From an uncultured Bacteroidales bacterium (lineage in GTDB: Bacteria > Bacteroidota > Bacteroidia > Bacteroidales > WCHB1-69), in NCBI GenBank assembly GCA_937949745.1, contig CALECM010000132.1, positions 35,629 to 99,628 on the forward strand: 64,000 nt of DNA. The letters are read 5' to 3'. The notes under the pieces are model-generated. The model made no database searches. It had not been told where the DNA came from and saw nothing but the letters and a program-made list of their open reading frames with translations. The translations under genes and the position numbers were made by a program. Positions within the stretch are counted from its first letter, which is position 1; every line of letters begins with the position of its first letter. Shown here in pieces: positions 26,885 through 35,770 of the stretch.

Positions 26885-27427
26885 TTATTGATTTCTTTTT
26901 CTGATTTCCCTGCATTTCTCACAGCCACCGCATACGACGGTATTGGAATCCGCTGTTATTTTCCTTTCTTCCTTTCCCGCGTTATCATAAAAGATCCACA
27001 CTCCATCGCAAATTCCCATATTATAATGGCCCGCATAAAGAAGGCTCCCGTTTTCCTGGTACACTTTATAGTCCCCATGTTTTTTTCCGTCGACATAAAA
27101 TGCATCCGTATTGACATAACCGTTCTCGAAATAGGCTTTCCATACTCCGTCACGCTGATTATTTTTTAAAGTACCTTCCACATATTTCTTTTTACCTGGG
27201 AAATAATGTATCTCCCTGATCCTTTCGTCGGTCATTCGGCCATTGTCGTCGACCTTATAATAATAGACCACTTTGGGTGTACTGTCTGCATTCATCACCA
27301 TCACTTTTCTTCCCGGAATCGTATCATCAGGATCAATCTTATTTTTATCGCTGTTACCTTTATTGGCACAGGAAAAATTTCCCAAAAGGGAAACTAGTAA
27401 TAATAAATATAATACAATATTTTTCAT
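26885..27427 (-). CDS. Lipoprotein with MORN/YwqK-type repeats
   Basis: 180 residues from the chosen ATG, which gives a standard lipoprotein signal (MKNIVLYLLLLV..FSC, Cys20). The body has repeated G-x-W/Y-K-x-Y-x-x-N-G units (DGVWKAYFENG, HGDYKVYQENG, DGVWIFYDNAG), the MORN_2/YwqK pattern. The tail has a CGGCEKC cluster. YwqK proteins are labelled antitoxins in some databases, but export makes that unlikely here. Surface or periplasmic role unknown. A longer start at 27448 is possible but would push the signal peptide inward. Confidence 0.8.
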   Translation of the reverse strand: MKNIVLYLLLLVSLLGNFSCANKGNSDKNKIDPDDTIPGRKVMVMNADSTPKVVYYYKVDDNGRMTDERIREIHYFPGKKKYVEGTLKNNQRDGVWKAYFENGYVNTDAFYVDGKKHGDYKVYQENGSLLYAGHYNMGICDGVWIFYDNAGKEERKITADSNTVVCGGCEKCREIRKRNQ

Positions 27428-27472
27428 AGTGTGATAAAGAATATTCAAATGAAAAACAGTAATTAACCGTTT

Positions 27473-28168
27473 TTATTTTTGATAAGGCCTGTTTAGTTCA
27501 AATAAAACTTCGGTAGTAATATCTTTGGTAGGATCTGCCAGAATCAACTGACCGCCATATTGGTAGGAAAAGATAAAAGAAGCGTTCCTGGCAGTATTGA
27601 TTCTTCGGGTTACCGAAAATAAAGAATCTGCAATCTGTTGTAAAGCAGCCATCTGCCTGTTTTGCAAATTACCGAAAACCTGCTCATATTCAGCCTGTAA
27701 GCGTTCGCTTTCCTGCATTAACTGCTCCTGGGTATTCTGGATTTGTACCGGAGTAAGAACATTAGCGCTGTAATTCTGCTGGAACTGACTATACTTGGCT
27801 TCCAGGGCTTTTTGCCTGTTATTGAATATCGCTTCCTGTTTTGCCCTCTCATTCTCAATATCTTTGGTTAGTATAGTTACTAATTCATATTGGGCATTGA
27901 TCGTATCTATGTTAATATATACGACTTCTCCGGAGCCCGGGGTTCCAGCCGGAGGAGCTGCGGGATACTGTATAGTCTGCCCTTGATTACCCGTAAAATG
28001 AAGGATAAAAAGCACCACGATCAAGGCAAGCATCACCACATCCATAACAATCCGGTATACGGTTGTACCTGACCGTTTATTCCCGGATCTTTCCTCTTTA
28101 TCTTCCGTAACTACGGGAATGTTATTCTCAGTGTTCAAATCTGTATTGTTTTCTTCAATTGTATTCAT
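27473..28168 (-). CDS. OmpH/Skp-like membrane-anchored coiled-coil protein
   Basis: 231 residues. A polar N-terminus (~1-38) is followed by one transmembrane helix (~40-62) and a Pro/Gly linker. The OmpH-like domain reads VVYINIDTINAQYELV, then a long Gln/Glu-rich coiled coil (~100-190) and a beta tip with ADPTKDITTEV. Skp/OmpH proteins hold outer-membrane proteins in the periplasm. This version stays tethered to the inner membrane instead of having a cleaved signal. The ATG at 28168 is preferred to a TTG two codons earlier. It follows recQ on the same strand by 29 bases. Confidence 0.8.
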   Translation of the reverse strand: MNTIEENNTDLNTENNIPVVTEDKEERSGNKRSGTTVYRIVMDVVMLALIVVLFILHFTGNQGQTIQYPAAPPAGTPGSGEVVYINIDTINAQYELVTILTKDIENERAKQEAIFNNRQKALEAKYSQFQQNYSANVLTPVQIQNTQEQLMQESERLQAEYEQVFGNLQNRQMAALQQIADSLFSVTRRINTARNASFIFSYQYGGQLILADPTKDITTEVLFELNRPYQK

Positions 28169-28197
28169 AAGCAATGAAAAATTTTATAGTTTGGATA

Positions 28198-30396
28198 TTA
28201 GTTTCCGACGTCGGACATATATTTAATTCTCATGATCCGGATTTCTTCGAGGGTATACTCTTCTTCTCCAAGTATATCCAGGGCTTTTTCAGCAGAATCG
28301 GTCTCCGCATCCGCAAAATAATCAAGGATCTCATCCTGGTGGATGACATCGATATATTCATCAATATAATAATCTATATCGATTTTGGTGCCTGATGCCA
28401 CTATATTTTCGATTTCCGTGAGCAGTTCATCCAGATCAAGACCTTTGGCAACGGCAATATCCTCGAAATTGATCTTACGATCTATACTTTGGATGATGTA
28501 AACTTTAATAGCGGACTTTTTCACCACGGACTTCACCACCAGATCCAGCGGTCGTTCTATCTCGTTTTCTACGACATATTTTTTGATCAGGTCCGCAAAA
28601 GGCTGCCCGTATTTCTGGGCTTTACCCGCTCCTACCCCACTGATATGGGTCATCTCCTCAATATTGGTAGGGTATTGAATACACATATCTTCTAAAGAAG
28701 GATCCTGGAAAATGATATAAGGCGGAAGATTTTCCTTCTGTGATATGGTTTTACGAAGATCTTTAAGAAGTGAAAAAAGAGTTTTATCAATAGCATCGCC
28801 TTTCGGGACTACCTGGTCCATCATTTCACTGTCTTCATCGGGATCTTCGGAAGCAGGCTTGGCGATTTGAACCGAATAGGGATTATCTAAATATTTCTCT
28901 CCTTTGGGGGTTATTTTAAGCAAACCGTAATTTTCCACATCTTTTATAATGAGCTGCTCAAATATGGCAGCACGGATCACGTTAGACCAGAAATTTTCGT
29001 TGAATTCCTGTCCTTCGCCGAATTGCTTAAGCTTGTTGTGTTTAAATTTTACTACGGAGGTTGTTTTGTTACCGATAAGAATATCAATAATATGATCTTC
29101 TTTAAACTGCTGTTTTACAGTTTGGATAACTTCCAATATTAACTGTATTTGTTCTGAGGCATTCATTTTTGGTTTCGGATGGATACAATTATCACAATTA
29201 TTACAATTTTCTTCTTCAAAGTTTTCACCAAAGTAGTGCAGGAGGTGCTTTCGCCGGCAACTTGTAGACTCGGCGTAGGCAGCGGTTTCAGCCAATAATT
29301 GCTTTACGATTTCCTGTTCCGCCACAGATTTTTTCGTGGAAAATTTCTCCAGCTTGTACAGGTCCTTGTAATCATAAAAAGCTATACACATCCCTTCCCC
29401 GTCATCCCTTCCCGATCTTCCGGTTTCCTGGTAGTAACCTTCTAAGCTTTTAGGCATATCGTAATGTATAACAAAACGTACATCAGGTTTATCAATGCCC
29501 ATCCCGAAAGCGATCGTAGCTACAATGATATCAGCTTTTTCCATTAAAAAAGCATCCTGATTGGCCACTCTGGTATGAGAATCCAGACCGGCATGGTAAG
29601 GCAAAGCCCTTATTTTATTTACCTGCAGGAAATCCGCAAGCTCTTCCACCTTCTTCCGGCTCAGGCAATAAATAATACCTGATTTTCCTGCATTATTCTT
29701 TACAAACTTTACTATTTCCTTATCAATGTTATTCGTTTTCTCCCTTATTTCATAATACAAATTGGGACGATTGAAAGAAGAAATGTATACCTCAGCTTTC
29801 TCCATTCCCAAATTTTTCTGGATATCACTCTGCACTTTCGGAGTTGCTGTGGCCGTAAGCGCCATTACCGGAACATCCTTACCGATAGTTTCGATAATGC
29901 TTCTTATACGACGGTATTCGGGACGGAAATCGTGTCCCCATTCTGAAATACAATGGGCTTCATCAATGGCGTAAAATGAAATATTGATCTCTTTAAAAAA
30001 ATCAACATTCTCCACTTTTGTCAGGGATTCCGGAGCCACATAAAGCAATTTGGTTTTCCCTGCCAGCAGGTCTTCCCTTACCGTCTTAATCTCCGCTTTT
30101 GACAAAGAGGAGTTAAGGAAATGCGCAATCCCGATCTCGGTCCCGAAATTACGGATAGCGTCGACCTGGTTTTTCATCAATGCGATAAGCGGGGAAATAA
30201 TAATGGCAGTTCCCTCCAACATGAGGGCAGGCAATTGGTAACATAATGATTTACCTCCTCCTGTAGGCATAATCACAAAACAATCCTTCCCTTTTAATAA
30301 TGCTTTTATTATTTTGAGCTGATCTCCCTTGAATGCGCCGAAACCGAAAAATTTCTTCAGCATTCCCTGAAGATCTTTCGTAGTATAATTTTGCAT
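28198..30396 (-). CDS. recQ: ATP-dependent DNA helicase RecQ
   Basis: A 732-residue RecQ. Walker A is MPTGGGKSLCYQLP, the helicase box II is IDEAHCISEWGHDFRPEY, and motif VI is YYQETGRSGRDD. The Zn-binding RQC region has four cysteines (CRRKH..CNNCDNC), a winged helix follows, then an HRDC domain (~510-590) and a C-terminal extension with an HTH-like domain, common in Bacteroidota RecQ. It unwinds DNA 3'-5' in recombination repair. ATG at 30396 chosen; a TTG 33 bases upstream is the alternative. Confidence 0.94.
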   Translation of the reverse strand: MQNYTTKDLQGMLKKFFGFGAFKGDQLKIIKALLKGKDCFVIMPTGGGKSLCYQLPALMLEGTAIIISPLIALMKNQVDAIRNFGTEIGIAHFLNSSLSKAEIKTVREDLLAGKTKLLYVAPESLTKVENVDFFKEINISFYAIDEAHCISEWGHDFRPEYRRIRSIIETIGKDVPVMALTATATPKVQSDIQKNLGMEKAEVYISSFNRPNLYYEIREKTNNIDKEIVKFVKNNAGKSGIIYCLSRKKVEELADFLQVNKIRALPYHAGLDSHTRVANQDAFLMEKADIIVATIAFGMGIDKPDVRFVIHYDMPKSLEGYYQETGRSGRDDGEGMCIAFYDYKDLYKLEKFSTKKSVAEQEIVKQLLAETAAYAESTSCRRKHLLHYFGENFEEENCNNCDNCIHPKPKMNASEQIQLILEVIQTVKQQFKEDHIIDILIGNKTTSVVKFKHNKLKQFGEGQEFNENFWSNVIRAAIFEQLIIKDVENYGLLKITPKGEKYLDNPYSVQIAKPASEDPDEDSEMMDQVVPKGDAIDKTLFSLLKDLRKTISQKENLPPYIIFQDPSLEDMCIQYPTNIEEMTHISGVGAGKAQKYGQPFADLIKKYVVENEIERPLDLVVKSVVKKSAIKVYIIQSIDRKINFEDIAVAKGLDLDELLTEIENIVASGTKIDIDYYIDEYIDVIHQDEILDYFADAETDSAEKALDILGEEEYTLEEIRIMRIKYMSDVGN

Positions 30397-30577
30397 TTCC
30401 CAACTATGATTTTTTATTACAGGTTCCAAAAAAGTAAATTTTTCAATTTTCTACAAATTATAATGACAAAAGAGTAAAACGGTTAAACAAAAGTATAAAA
30501 TAGTTGTGAGTCAGGCATCTTTTTTTCCTTATTTTTTACCGAAATAACACAGACCATTGATTATCAATAAAATAATT

Positions 30578-31543
30578 TTAAAAATAGGCCTTCGACATAA
30601 GATAGTTTCGAATATAATCTTTCACGCCGGACTCTAGGGAAGAAAAAGGTTTTTTATATCCATGGGCCTTCAATTTTTTCATATCGGCCTGGGTATAGTA
30701 TTGATATGCATTCCTGATATCTTCCGGAATATCAATAAATTCTATTGAAGGTATTTGATCCATAGCCATAAAGATGGCATTGGCTAAAGCGATGAAAGGG
30801 CGGGCATAACCGGTACCCAAATTATAAATACCGCTGTGGCGTGGCTTTTCCCCGAACCATGATAATACGTTTAAAATATCTTTCACGTAAATGAAGTCTC
30901 GTAATTGCTCCCCGTCTTTATAATTCTCCCTGTGCGACCGGAAAAGTTTCATGGAACCGGTTTCCCTGATCTGACTAAACCCGTGGAAAGCAACCGATGC
31001 CATACGTCCTTTGTGATATTCATTGGGGCCAAAGACATTAAAAAATTTCAATCCGGCCCAGTAGGGCGGGGTTTTGGATTGCTTAAGCACCCACAGGTCG
31101 AATTCCTGTTTGGATTTTCCGTATGCATTAAGCGGTATGATTTTCCTGGTGGTTTCCATGTCATCGCTATAACCATATTTTCCGTCTCCGTAAGTAGCGC
31201 CTGACGAAGCATAGACAAGAGGTATTCCGTTCATCGCCGCAAAACTCCATATCCGCCGGGAATAATCCAGGTTAAGATGCTGCATTATAGAATAATCCTG
31301 TTCGGTAGTGTCAGTCCTCGCTCCCAAATGATATATAAAATCAATGTTCTTTACATTTTTTTCCGCCCATTTGAAAAAATCGTCCCTTGGGATCAGCTCC
31401 TTATATTTTTTAGAAACCCAGTTCAAACGCTTGGATTCAACAGTAAAATCATCTACTAACAGAAGGTCTTCCCTTCCGGTATTATTTAATCTGCCTGCCA
31501 GACAACTGCCAATAAAACCTGCGGCACCTGTTATTACAATCAT
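30578..31543 (-). CDS. hldD: ADP-L-glycero-D-manno-heptose 6-epimerase
   Basis: 321-residue short-chain epimerase. The N-terminal GAAGFIGSCLAG NAD(P) loop, YASSGATYGDG, catalytic Tyr-x3-Lys in NAYGKSKQEF, and FNVFGPNEYHKGRMASV are hallmarks of HldD/RfaD. It makes ADP-L-glycero-D-manno-heptose for the lipopolysaccharide core. Other heptose genes are not adjacent. It is divergent from dnaK, with its own -7 element at 31560-31567. Confidence 0.92.
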   Translation of the reverse strand: MIVITGAAGFIGSCLAGRLNNTGREDLLLVDDFTVESKRLNWVSKKYKELIPRDDFFKWAEKNVKNIDFIYHLGARTDTTEQDYSIMQHLNLDYSRRIWSFAAMNGIPLVYASSGATYGDGKYGYSDDMETTRKIIPLNAYGKSKQEFDLWVLKQSKTPPYWAGLKFFNVFGPNEYHKGRMASVAFHGFSQIRETGSMKLFRSHRENYKDGEQLRDFIYVKDILNVLSWFGEKPRHSGIYNLGTGYARPFIALANAIFMAMDQIPSIEFIDIPEDIRNAYQYYTQADMKKLKAHGYKKPFSSLESGVKDYIRNYLMSKAYF

Positions 31544-31559
31544 ATTCCGATATTTTCGG

Positions 31560-31567
31560 CAAAAATA
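31560..31567 (-). promoter_or_regulatory. Promoter -7 element for hldD
   Basis: TATTTTTG followed by CC on the minus strand, 17 bases upstream of the ATG. Confidence 0.6.
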
Positions 31568-31593
31568 ATAAAAGTAATCGAGTTCATTCCTGA

Positions 31594-31648
31594 CAACCGG
31601 AAAAGGCTAACTGCCTTCCGGCATACGCCATTTTGTCAGTTCCGGTTG
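31594..31648. promoter_or_regulatory. Inverted repeat between hldD and dnaK
   Basis: CAACCGGAA (31594-31602) and TTCCGGTTG (31640-31648) form a perfect 9-bp split dyad. A further TTCCGG at 31616-31621 could pair alternatively. It lies 80-135 bases upstream of the sigma-54-like site of dnaK, the usual range for an activator site; this role is inference. Confidence 0.35.
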
Positions 31649-31726
31649 AACGCCAATATAGGCCAAATCCGGGTTAAATTATTAATTAATAAGGAATTTC
31701 ATTTATAATCCTTGAATTGCAACATT

Positions 31727-31743
31727 TTGGCACAATGATTGTA
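31727..31743 (+). promoter_or_regulatory. Sigma-54-like promoter upstream of dnaK
   Basis: TTGGCAC, five bases, then TTGTA. It matches the -24 box exactly and the -12 box with one change (GT for GC). Predicted start near 31754, about 45 bases before the dnaK ATG. No TAnnTTTG element was seen in that leader. Confidence 0.5.
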
Positions 31744-31798
31744 TATCTAGTAGGAGAAAATTGAAATAATCTAAATACAAATTAAAAAAATTTATATC

Positions 31799-33727
31799 AT
31801 GGGAAAAATAATTGGAATTGATTTAGGAACTACAAATTCGTGTGTGGCTGTGATGGAAGGAAGCGAGCCTGTTGTCATACCTAATAGTGAAGGAAGGAGA
31901 ACGACGCCGTCAATTGTGGCTTTTGTAAATAATAATGAGAGGAAAGTAGGTGATCCGGCGAAACGGCAAGCCATTACAAATCCTAAAAAGACCATTTATT
32001 CCATCAAAAGATTCATGGGTGAAACCTATGACCAGGTAACCAAAGAAATACAAAGAGTTCCCTACGAAGTAGTGAAATCTTCTAACAATATGCCCTTGAT
32101 CCAAATCGATGACAGGACTTATACGGCCCAGGAAATATCCGCCATGATCCTCCAAAAGATGAAAAAGACTGCGGAAGATTATCTGGGAACCGAAGTGACC
32201 GAAGCGGTAATCACCGTTCCTGCGTACTTTAGCGACTCCCAGCGTCAGGCAACCAAAGAAGCCGGTGAAATCGCCGGACTTTCCGTAAAGAGGATTATCA
32301 ATGAACCTACGGCTGCCGCACTGGCATACGGATTGGACAAAAAACACAGTAATAACAAAGTAGCCGTTTTCGATTTGGGAGGAGGTACTTTCGATATTTC
32401 CATCCTGGAATTGGGTGACGGCGTATTTGAAGTAAAATCCACGAACGGAGACACCCACCTTGGAGGAGATGATTTCGACCAGAAAATTATAGACTGGCTG
32501 GCAGAAGAGTTCCAGAAAGATTTCAACGTGGATCTTCGCAAGGACCCGATGGCTCTCCAGCGTTTGAAAGAGGCAGCTGAAAAAGCAAAAATAGAACTTT
32601 CAAGCTCTAATTCCACGGAGATCAACTTACCTTATATTATGCCGATCGACGGTATTCCCCAGCACCTCGTAAGAACACTGACACGTGCACAATTCGAACA
32701 GCTTTGTGACTCTTTAATCCAGGCTACCATCGAACCATGCCTTAAAGCGCTTTCCGATGCCGGATATAAAACTTCCGATATAGACGAAGTTATCCTGGTG
32801 GGCGGTTCCACCCGTATCCCCGCGATACAAAAAGTAGTGGAAGACTTTTTCGGCAAAGCTCCTTCAAAAGGCGTAAATCCGGATGAAGTAGTCGCTATCG
32901 GCGCAGCCATACAAGGCGGAGTGTTAAGCGGAGATGTAAAAGACATCTTATTATTGGATGTTACTCCGTTATCTTTAGGACTGGAGACTTTAGGCGGTGT
33001 AATGACCAAACTGATCGAATCCAATACTACGATTCCTACTAAAAAATCGGAAGTATTCACCACGGCAGTAGATAACCAGACCTCCGTTGAAATTCACGTA
33101 TTACAAGGTGAAAGGCCGATGGCCACCCAAAATAAAAGTATCGGCCGGTTCCATCTGGAAGGCATTATGCCGGCCATGAGAGGTGTTCCGCAAATTGAAG
33201 TAACTTTTGACATTGACTCCAACGGGATCCTTAATGTCACGGCCCGGGATAAGGCAACCGGAAAAGAACAGAAAATACGTATTGAGGCTTCCTCAGGACT
33301 TTCCGATGAAGAAATTAAAAAGATGAAAGCGGAAGCAGAAGCCAATGCAGAAAGCGATAAAAAGGCTAAAGAGGAAATCGACAAGTTAAACGCCGCAGAT
33401 TCCTTGATCTTTAATACTGAAAAACAACTTCAGGAATTCGGTGATAAACTTCCGGAAGATAAGAAAAACGCTATCGAAACTGCTAAAAACAAACTCCGTG
33501 AGGCACACAATAGTAAGAATATTACGGAAATTGACAGTGCTACGGCAGAATTGAATGCGGCATGGCAGGCAGCTTCCCAGGAAATGTACAATGCCCAGCA
33601 AACTCCGGGACAGGGACAGGATTTTAATCCCGGCGGAAATGCGGATGGCGGACAAGCCCAGCAACCTAATCAGGGCGGAAACGACGATAGCACCGTCACG
33701 GATGTTGATTTTGAAGAAGTGAAATAA
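31799..33727 (+). CDS. dnaK: Chaperone DnaK (Hsp70)
   Basis: A 642-residue Hsp70: IGIDLGTTNSCVAV phosphate loop, FDLGGGTFDIS, VGGSTRIPAIQ and the interdomain linker DVKDILLLDVTPLSLG. The beta-sandwich and helical lid follow, then a Gly/Gln/Asn-rich tail ending VDFEEVK. ATP-driven chaperone for new and stressed proteins, working with DnaJ and GrpE. Its last codons coincide with the left attachment repeat of the 18-kb element, so the final bases and the terminator behind it belong to the element. Confidence 0.97.
   Translation: MGKIIGIDLGTTNSCVAVMEGSEPVVIPNSEGRRTTPSIVAFVNNNERKVGDPAKRQAITNPKKTIYSIKRFMGETYDQVTKEIQRVPYEVVKSSNNMPLIQIDDRTYTAQEISAMILQKMKKTAEDYLGTEVTEAVITVPAYFSDSQRQATKEAGEIAGLSVKRIINEPTAAALAYGLDKKHSNNKVAVFDLGGGTFDISILELGDGVFEVKSTNGDTHLGGDDFDQKIIDWLAEEFQKDFNVDLRKDPMALQRLKEAAEKAKIELSSSNSTEINLPYIMPIDGIPQHLVRTLTRAQFEQLCDSLIQATIEPCLKALSDAGYKTSDIDEVILVGGSTRIPAIQKVVEDFFGKAPSKGVNPDEVVAIGAAIQGGVLSGDVKDILLLDVTPLSLGLETLGGVMTKLIESNTTIPTKKSEVFTTAVDNQTSVEIHVLQGERPMATQNKSIGRFHLEGIMPAMRGVPQIEVTFDIDSNGILNVTARDKATGKEQKIRIEASSGLSDEEIKKMKAEAEANAESDKKAKEEIDKLNAADSLIFNTEKQLQEFGDKLPEDKKNAIETAKNKLREAHNSKNITEIDSATAELNAAWQAASQEMYNAQQTPGQGQDFNPGGNADGGQAQQPNQGGNDDSTVTDVDFEEVK
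33709..33726 (+). other. Left attachment site (integrase-proximal)
   Basis: 18 bases covering the last codons of dnaK (Phe-Glu-Glu-Val-Lys-stop). It preserves the gene's end after integration. Confidence 0.75.
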
Positions 33728-33761
33728 CGACTATAAACAACCAATAGTCAAAAACAATAAA

Positions 33762-33796
33762 ACGACTGTAAACAAATAGTTTACGGTCGTTTTTCT
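33762..33796 (+). terminator. Terminator now serving dnaK, carried by the element
   Basis: 12-bp stem ACGACTGTAAAC (33762-33773) / GTTTACGGTCGT (33779-33790), one T-G wobble, followed by T-rich sequence. Confidence 0.85.
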
Positions 33797-33842
33797 TTTA
33801 TATATTTATTGATATTTACGCTTATATATCGTTTTTTTATTG

Positions 33843-33850
33843 TATATTTG
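33843..33850 (+). promoter_or_regulatory. Promoter -7 element for the element's first gene
   Basis: TATATTTG. It overlaps by one base the dyad GCTACA-TATT-TGTAGC (33850-33865), which could be an operator. Confidence 0.5.
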
Positions 33851-33895
33851 CTACATATTTGTAGCGCGACTTAATTAACGATAAAGTGCGACTTA
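33850..33895. repeat. Dyad plus two direct repeats near the left end (possible integrase/Xis arm sites)
   Basis: A perfect 6-bp dyad (33850-33865) is followed by GCGACTTA twice, at 33866-33873 and 33888-33895, 22 bases apart, about two helical turns. Confidence 0.45.
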
Positions 33896-33936
33896 TAAAT
33901 ACCTATTCATATTTAACCAGTCTAAAAACGATTAAT

Positions 33937-34494
33937 ATGCCGGCAAGTAAATTTACACTTTCAAAGAACTGCGAAATTTGCGGGAACCAATTTAACGCAA
34001 AAACTGTGTACTCAAAATTTTGCTCAAAGAAATGTTCCGATACAGCCAGTCGTAAAAAGAAAGCCTTGCAAAAACAACAAGAACAACGCAAACAACTATC
34101 CGAACAAATTCCTGCCGCCCGCCCTTACATATCCATAGCAGAAGCAGTATTAATTTTTGGTATCTCACGCGACACAATATACCGGCAAATAAAAAAAGGC
34201 AATATTCCTGCTGTTAATCTTGGAGAACGTTTAACCCGTATCAGCAGGTCGCATATAGAAGCCATGTTTCCCAAAGTGGATACAATCAACACAATGCCTG
34301 AAATTATAAATCCAAAACTCAACTATACTCAAGACGAATGTTACACCATAGGAGAAATAACAGAAAAATTTGGAATATCTCCCTCCACAGTAAACAAAAC
34401 CATTCGCAAAAATAGTATCCCCAAAAAACAAATAGGAAAATTCGTATATGTTCCGAAAGTAGAAATCGACCGGATATTCTCTAACAACAAATAA
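33937..34494 (+). CDS. Zinc-ribbon and double HTH protein, excisionase-like
   Basis: 185 residues from the ATG at 33937. A Cys4 zinc ribbon (CEICGNQF..FCSKKC) opens the protein, then a coiled basic linker. Two HTH_17/excisionase-type domains follow: YISIAEAVLIFGISRDTIYRQIKKGNIPAVNLGERLTRI and a second one starting CYTIGEITEKFGISPSTVNKTI. Such proteins lie beside Bacteroidota integrases and may act as directionality factors or regulators. It precedes the integrase by 4 bases. An upstream GTG at 33886 lies within the repeats and is less likely. Confidence 0.75.
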   Translation: MPASKFTLSKNCEICGNQFNAKTVYSKFCSKKCSDTASRKKKALQKQQEQRKQLSEQIPAARPYISIAEAVLIFGISRDTIYRQIKKGNIPAVNLGERLTRISRSHIEAMFPKVDTINTMPEIINPKLNYTQDECYTIGEITEKFGISPSTVNKTIRKNSIPKKQIGKFVYVPKVEIDRIFSNNK

Positions 34495-34498
34495 TTCT

Positions 34499-35770
34499 AT
34501 GAAGAAGAAACTCTCAAAAACCAAATGCACAGTAAAGCTTCGCAAATCTGAATACCGCAACGAATGGTATTTAATACTTGAAAGCTATCCGGTTTTTAAA
34601 AATGGGACAGACAAACCTCAACGAATAATTGAAGCACTCAATCGCACAATAACAACTCCCATTTGGGACAAATCTCGTACTGCCCGAACTTCCTCCGACG
34701 GAACAAAAACTTTCAAACCCAAAAGAGATACCAATGGAATAATCCAATGCAAAAATGAAATTGACCAGGCTGCCTGCATTTTCGCCGACGGAGTAAGAAA
34801 CATACGTCAAAAAGAATATGACAATGCCGATTTATACAGCGATACCGAAACCGCTCAAGCCGAACAAAAAGAACGCTCACAGCAAAACTTCATAGAATAT
34901 TTTAAATCAGCCGCTCAAAAGCGACATGCACACAGTTCCGAATCAATCCGTGTAAACTGGAAACGCACCTTTGAATTAATAAAACTTTTTGCAGGTAATA
35001 ACATACCATTTTCAAAGATAGACAACCGCTTTGCGGAAGATTTCAGAATGTACCTGATGACAGCCCCATGTGGTGGCAACAAAAGCGGAACAATTTCCCG
35101 CAACACCGCAGTAACTTATTTTTCCATTTTCAAAGCCGCATTAAAACAAGCTTTTGTTGATGGTTATTTAACAGTCGATTTATCTGCCAAAATCAAAGGC
35201 ATTCCGGAACAGGAAACCCGCCGGGAATTTCTCACAGTCGAAGAATTAAACATACTTGCCGCTACTCCTTGCGAATATAAAGACTTAAAACGTGCCGCCC
35301 TGTTCTCAGCGCTCACAGGTTTGAGACATTGCGATATTCAAAAAATGCAGTGGAAAGAAATACAAATTATAGAAGGACAGGCTCGCCTCAACTTCACCCA
35401 ACAAAAAACAAAAGGTGTTGAATATATGCCCATTTCACCGCAAGCATTAGAACTTTGCGGAGAACCCCGCCAACCTAATCAGTTAGTTTTTGAAGACTTG
35501 CCCGACCCCTCATGGATTTCCCGCCCACTTAAAAAATGGCTCCAAACCGCAGGCATTACAAAGAAAATCACCTTTCATTGCTTTCGTCATACGTTCGCAA
35601 CCCTCCAATTATCAAGCGGCACAGACATTTATACGGTTAGCAAAATGTTAGGACATACCAATGTTAAAACCACCCAGATTTATGCAAAAGTAGTTGACGA
35701 AAAGAAAGAAAAAGCAGCACATGCCATAAAACTAAATATCAACCCAAAAGAAAAATCCGATGAATCTTGA
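34499..35770 (+). CDS. Tyrosine recombinase / integrase
   Basis: A 423-residue integrase with an N-terminal arm-binding domain (~10-100), a SAM-like core-binding domain (~125-225) and a catalytic domain (~240-410). Catalytic residues: Arg276 (TGLRHCDI), a Lys in the QQKTKGVEY beta hairpin, His360 and Arg363 (HCFRH), the LGHT histidine, and nucleophile Tyr395 (TTQIYAK). It should catalyse integration at the dnaK 3' end. It overlaps the next gene by 11 bases. Confidence 0.93.
   Translation: MKKKLSKTKCTVKLRKSEYRNEWYLILESYPVFKNGTDKPQRIIEALNRTITTPIWDKSRTARTSSDGTKTFKPKRDTNGIIQCKNEIDQAACIFADGVRNIRQKEYDNADLYSDTETAQAEQKERSQQNFIEYFKSAAQKRHAHSSESIRVNWKRTFELIKLFAGNNIPFSKIDNRFAEDFRMYLMTAPCGGNKSGTISRNTAVTYFSIFKAALKQAFVDGYLTVDLSAKIKGIPEQETRREFLTVEELNILAATPCEYKDLKRAALFSALTGLRHCDIQKMQWKEIQIIEGQARLNFTQQKTKGVEYMPISPQALELCGEPRQPNQLVFEDLPDPSWISRPLKKWLQTAGITKKITFHCFRHTFATLQLSSGTDIYTVSKMLGHTNVKTTQIYAKVVDEKKEKAAHAIKLNINPKEKSDES

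Noticed and set aside
26885..27427. YwqK-like protein as a cytoplasmic antitoxin
   Set aside because: It has a clear lipoprotein signal and no toxin gene beside it.
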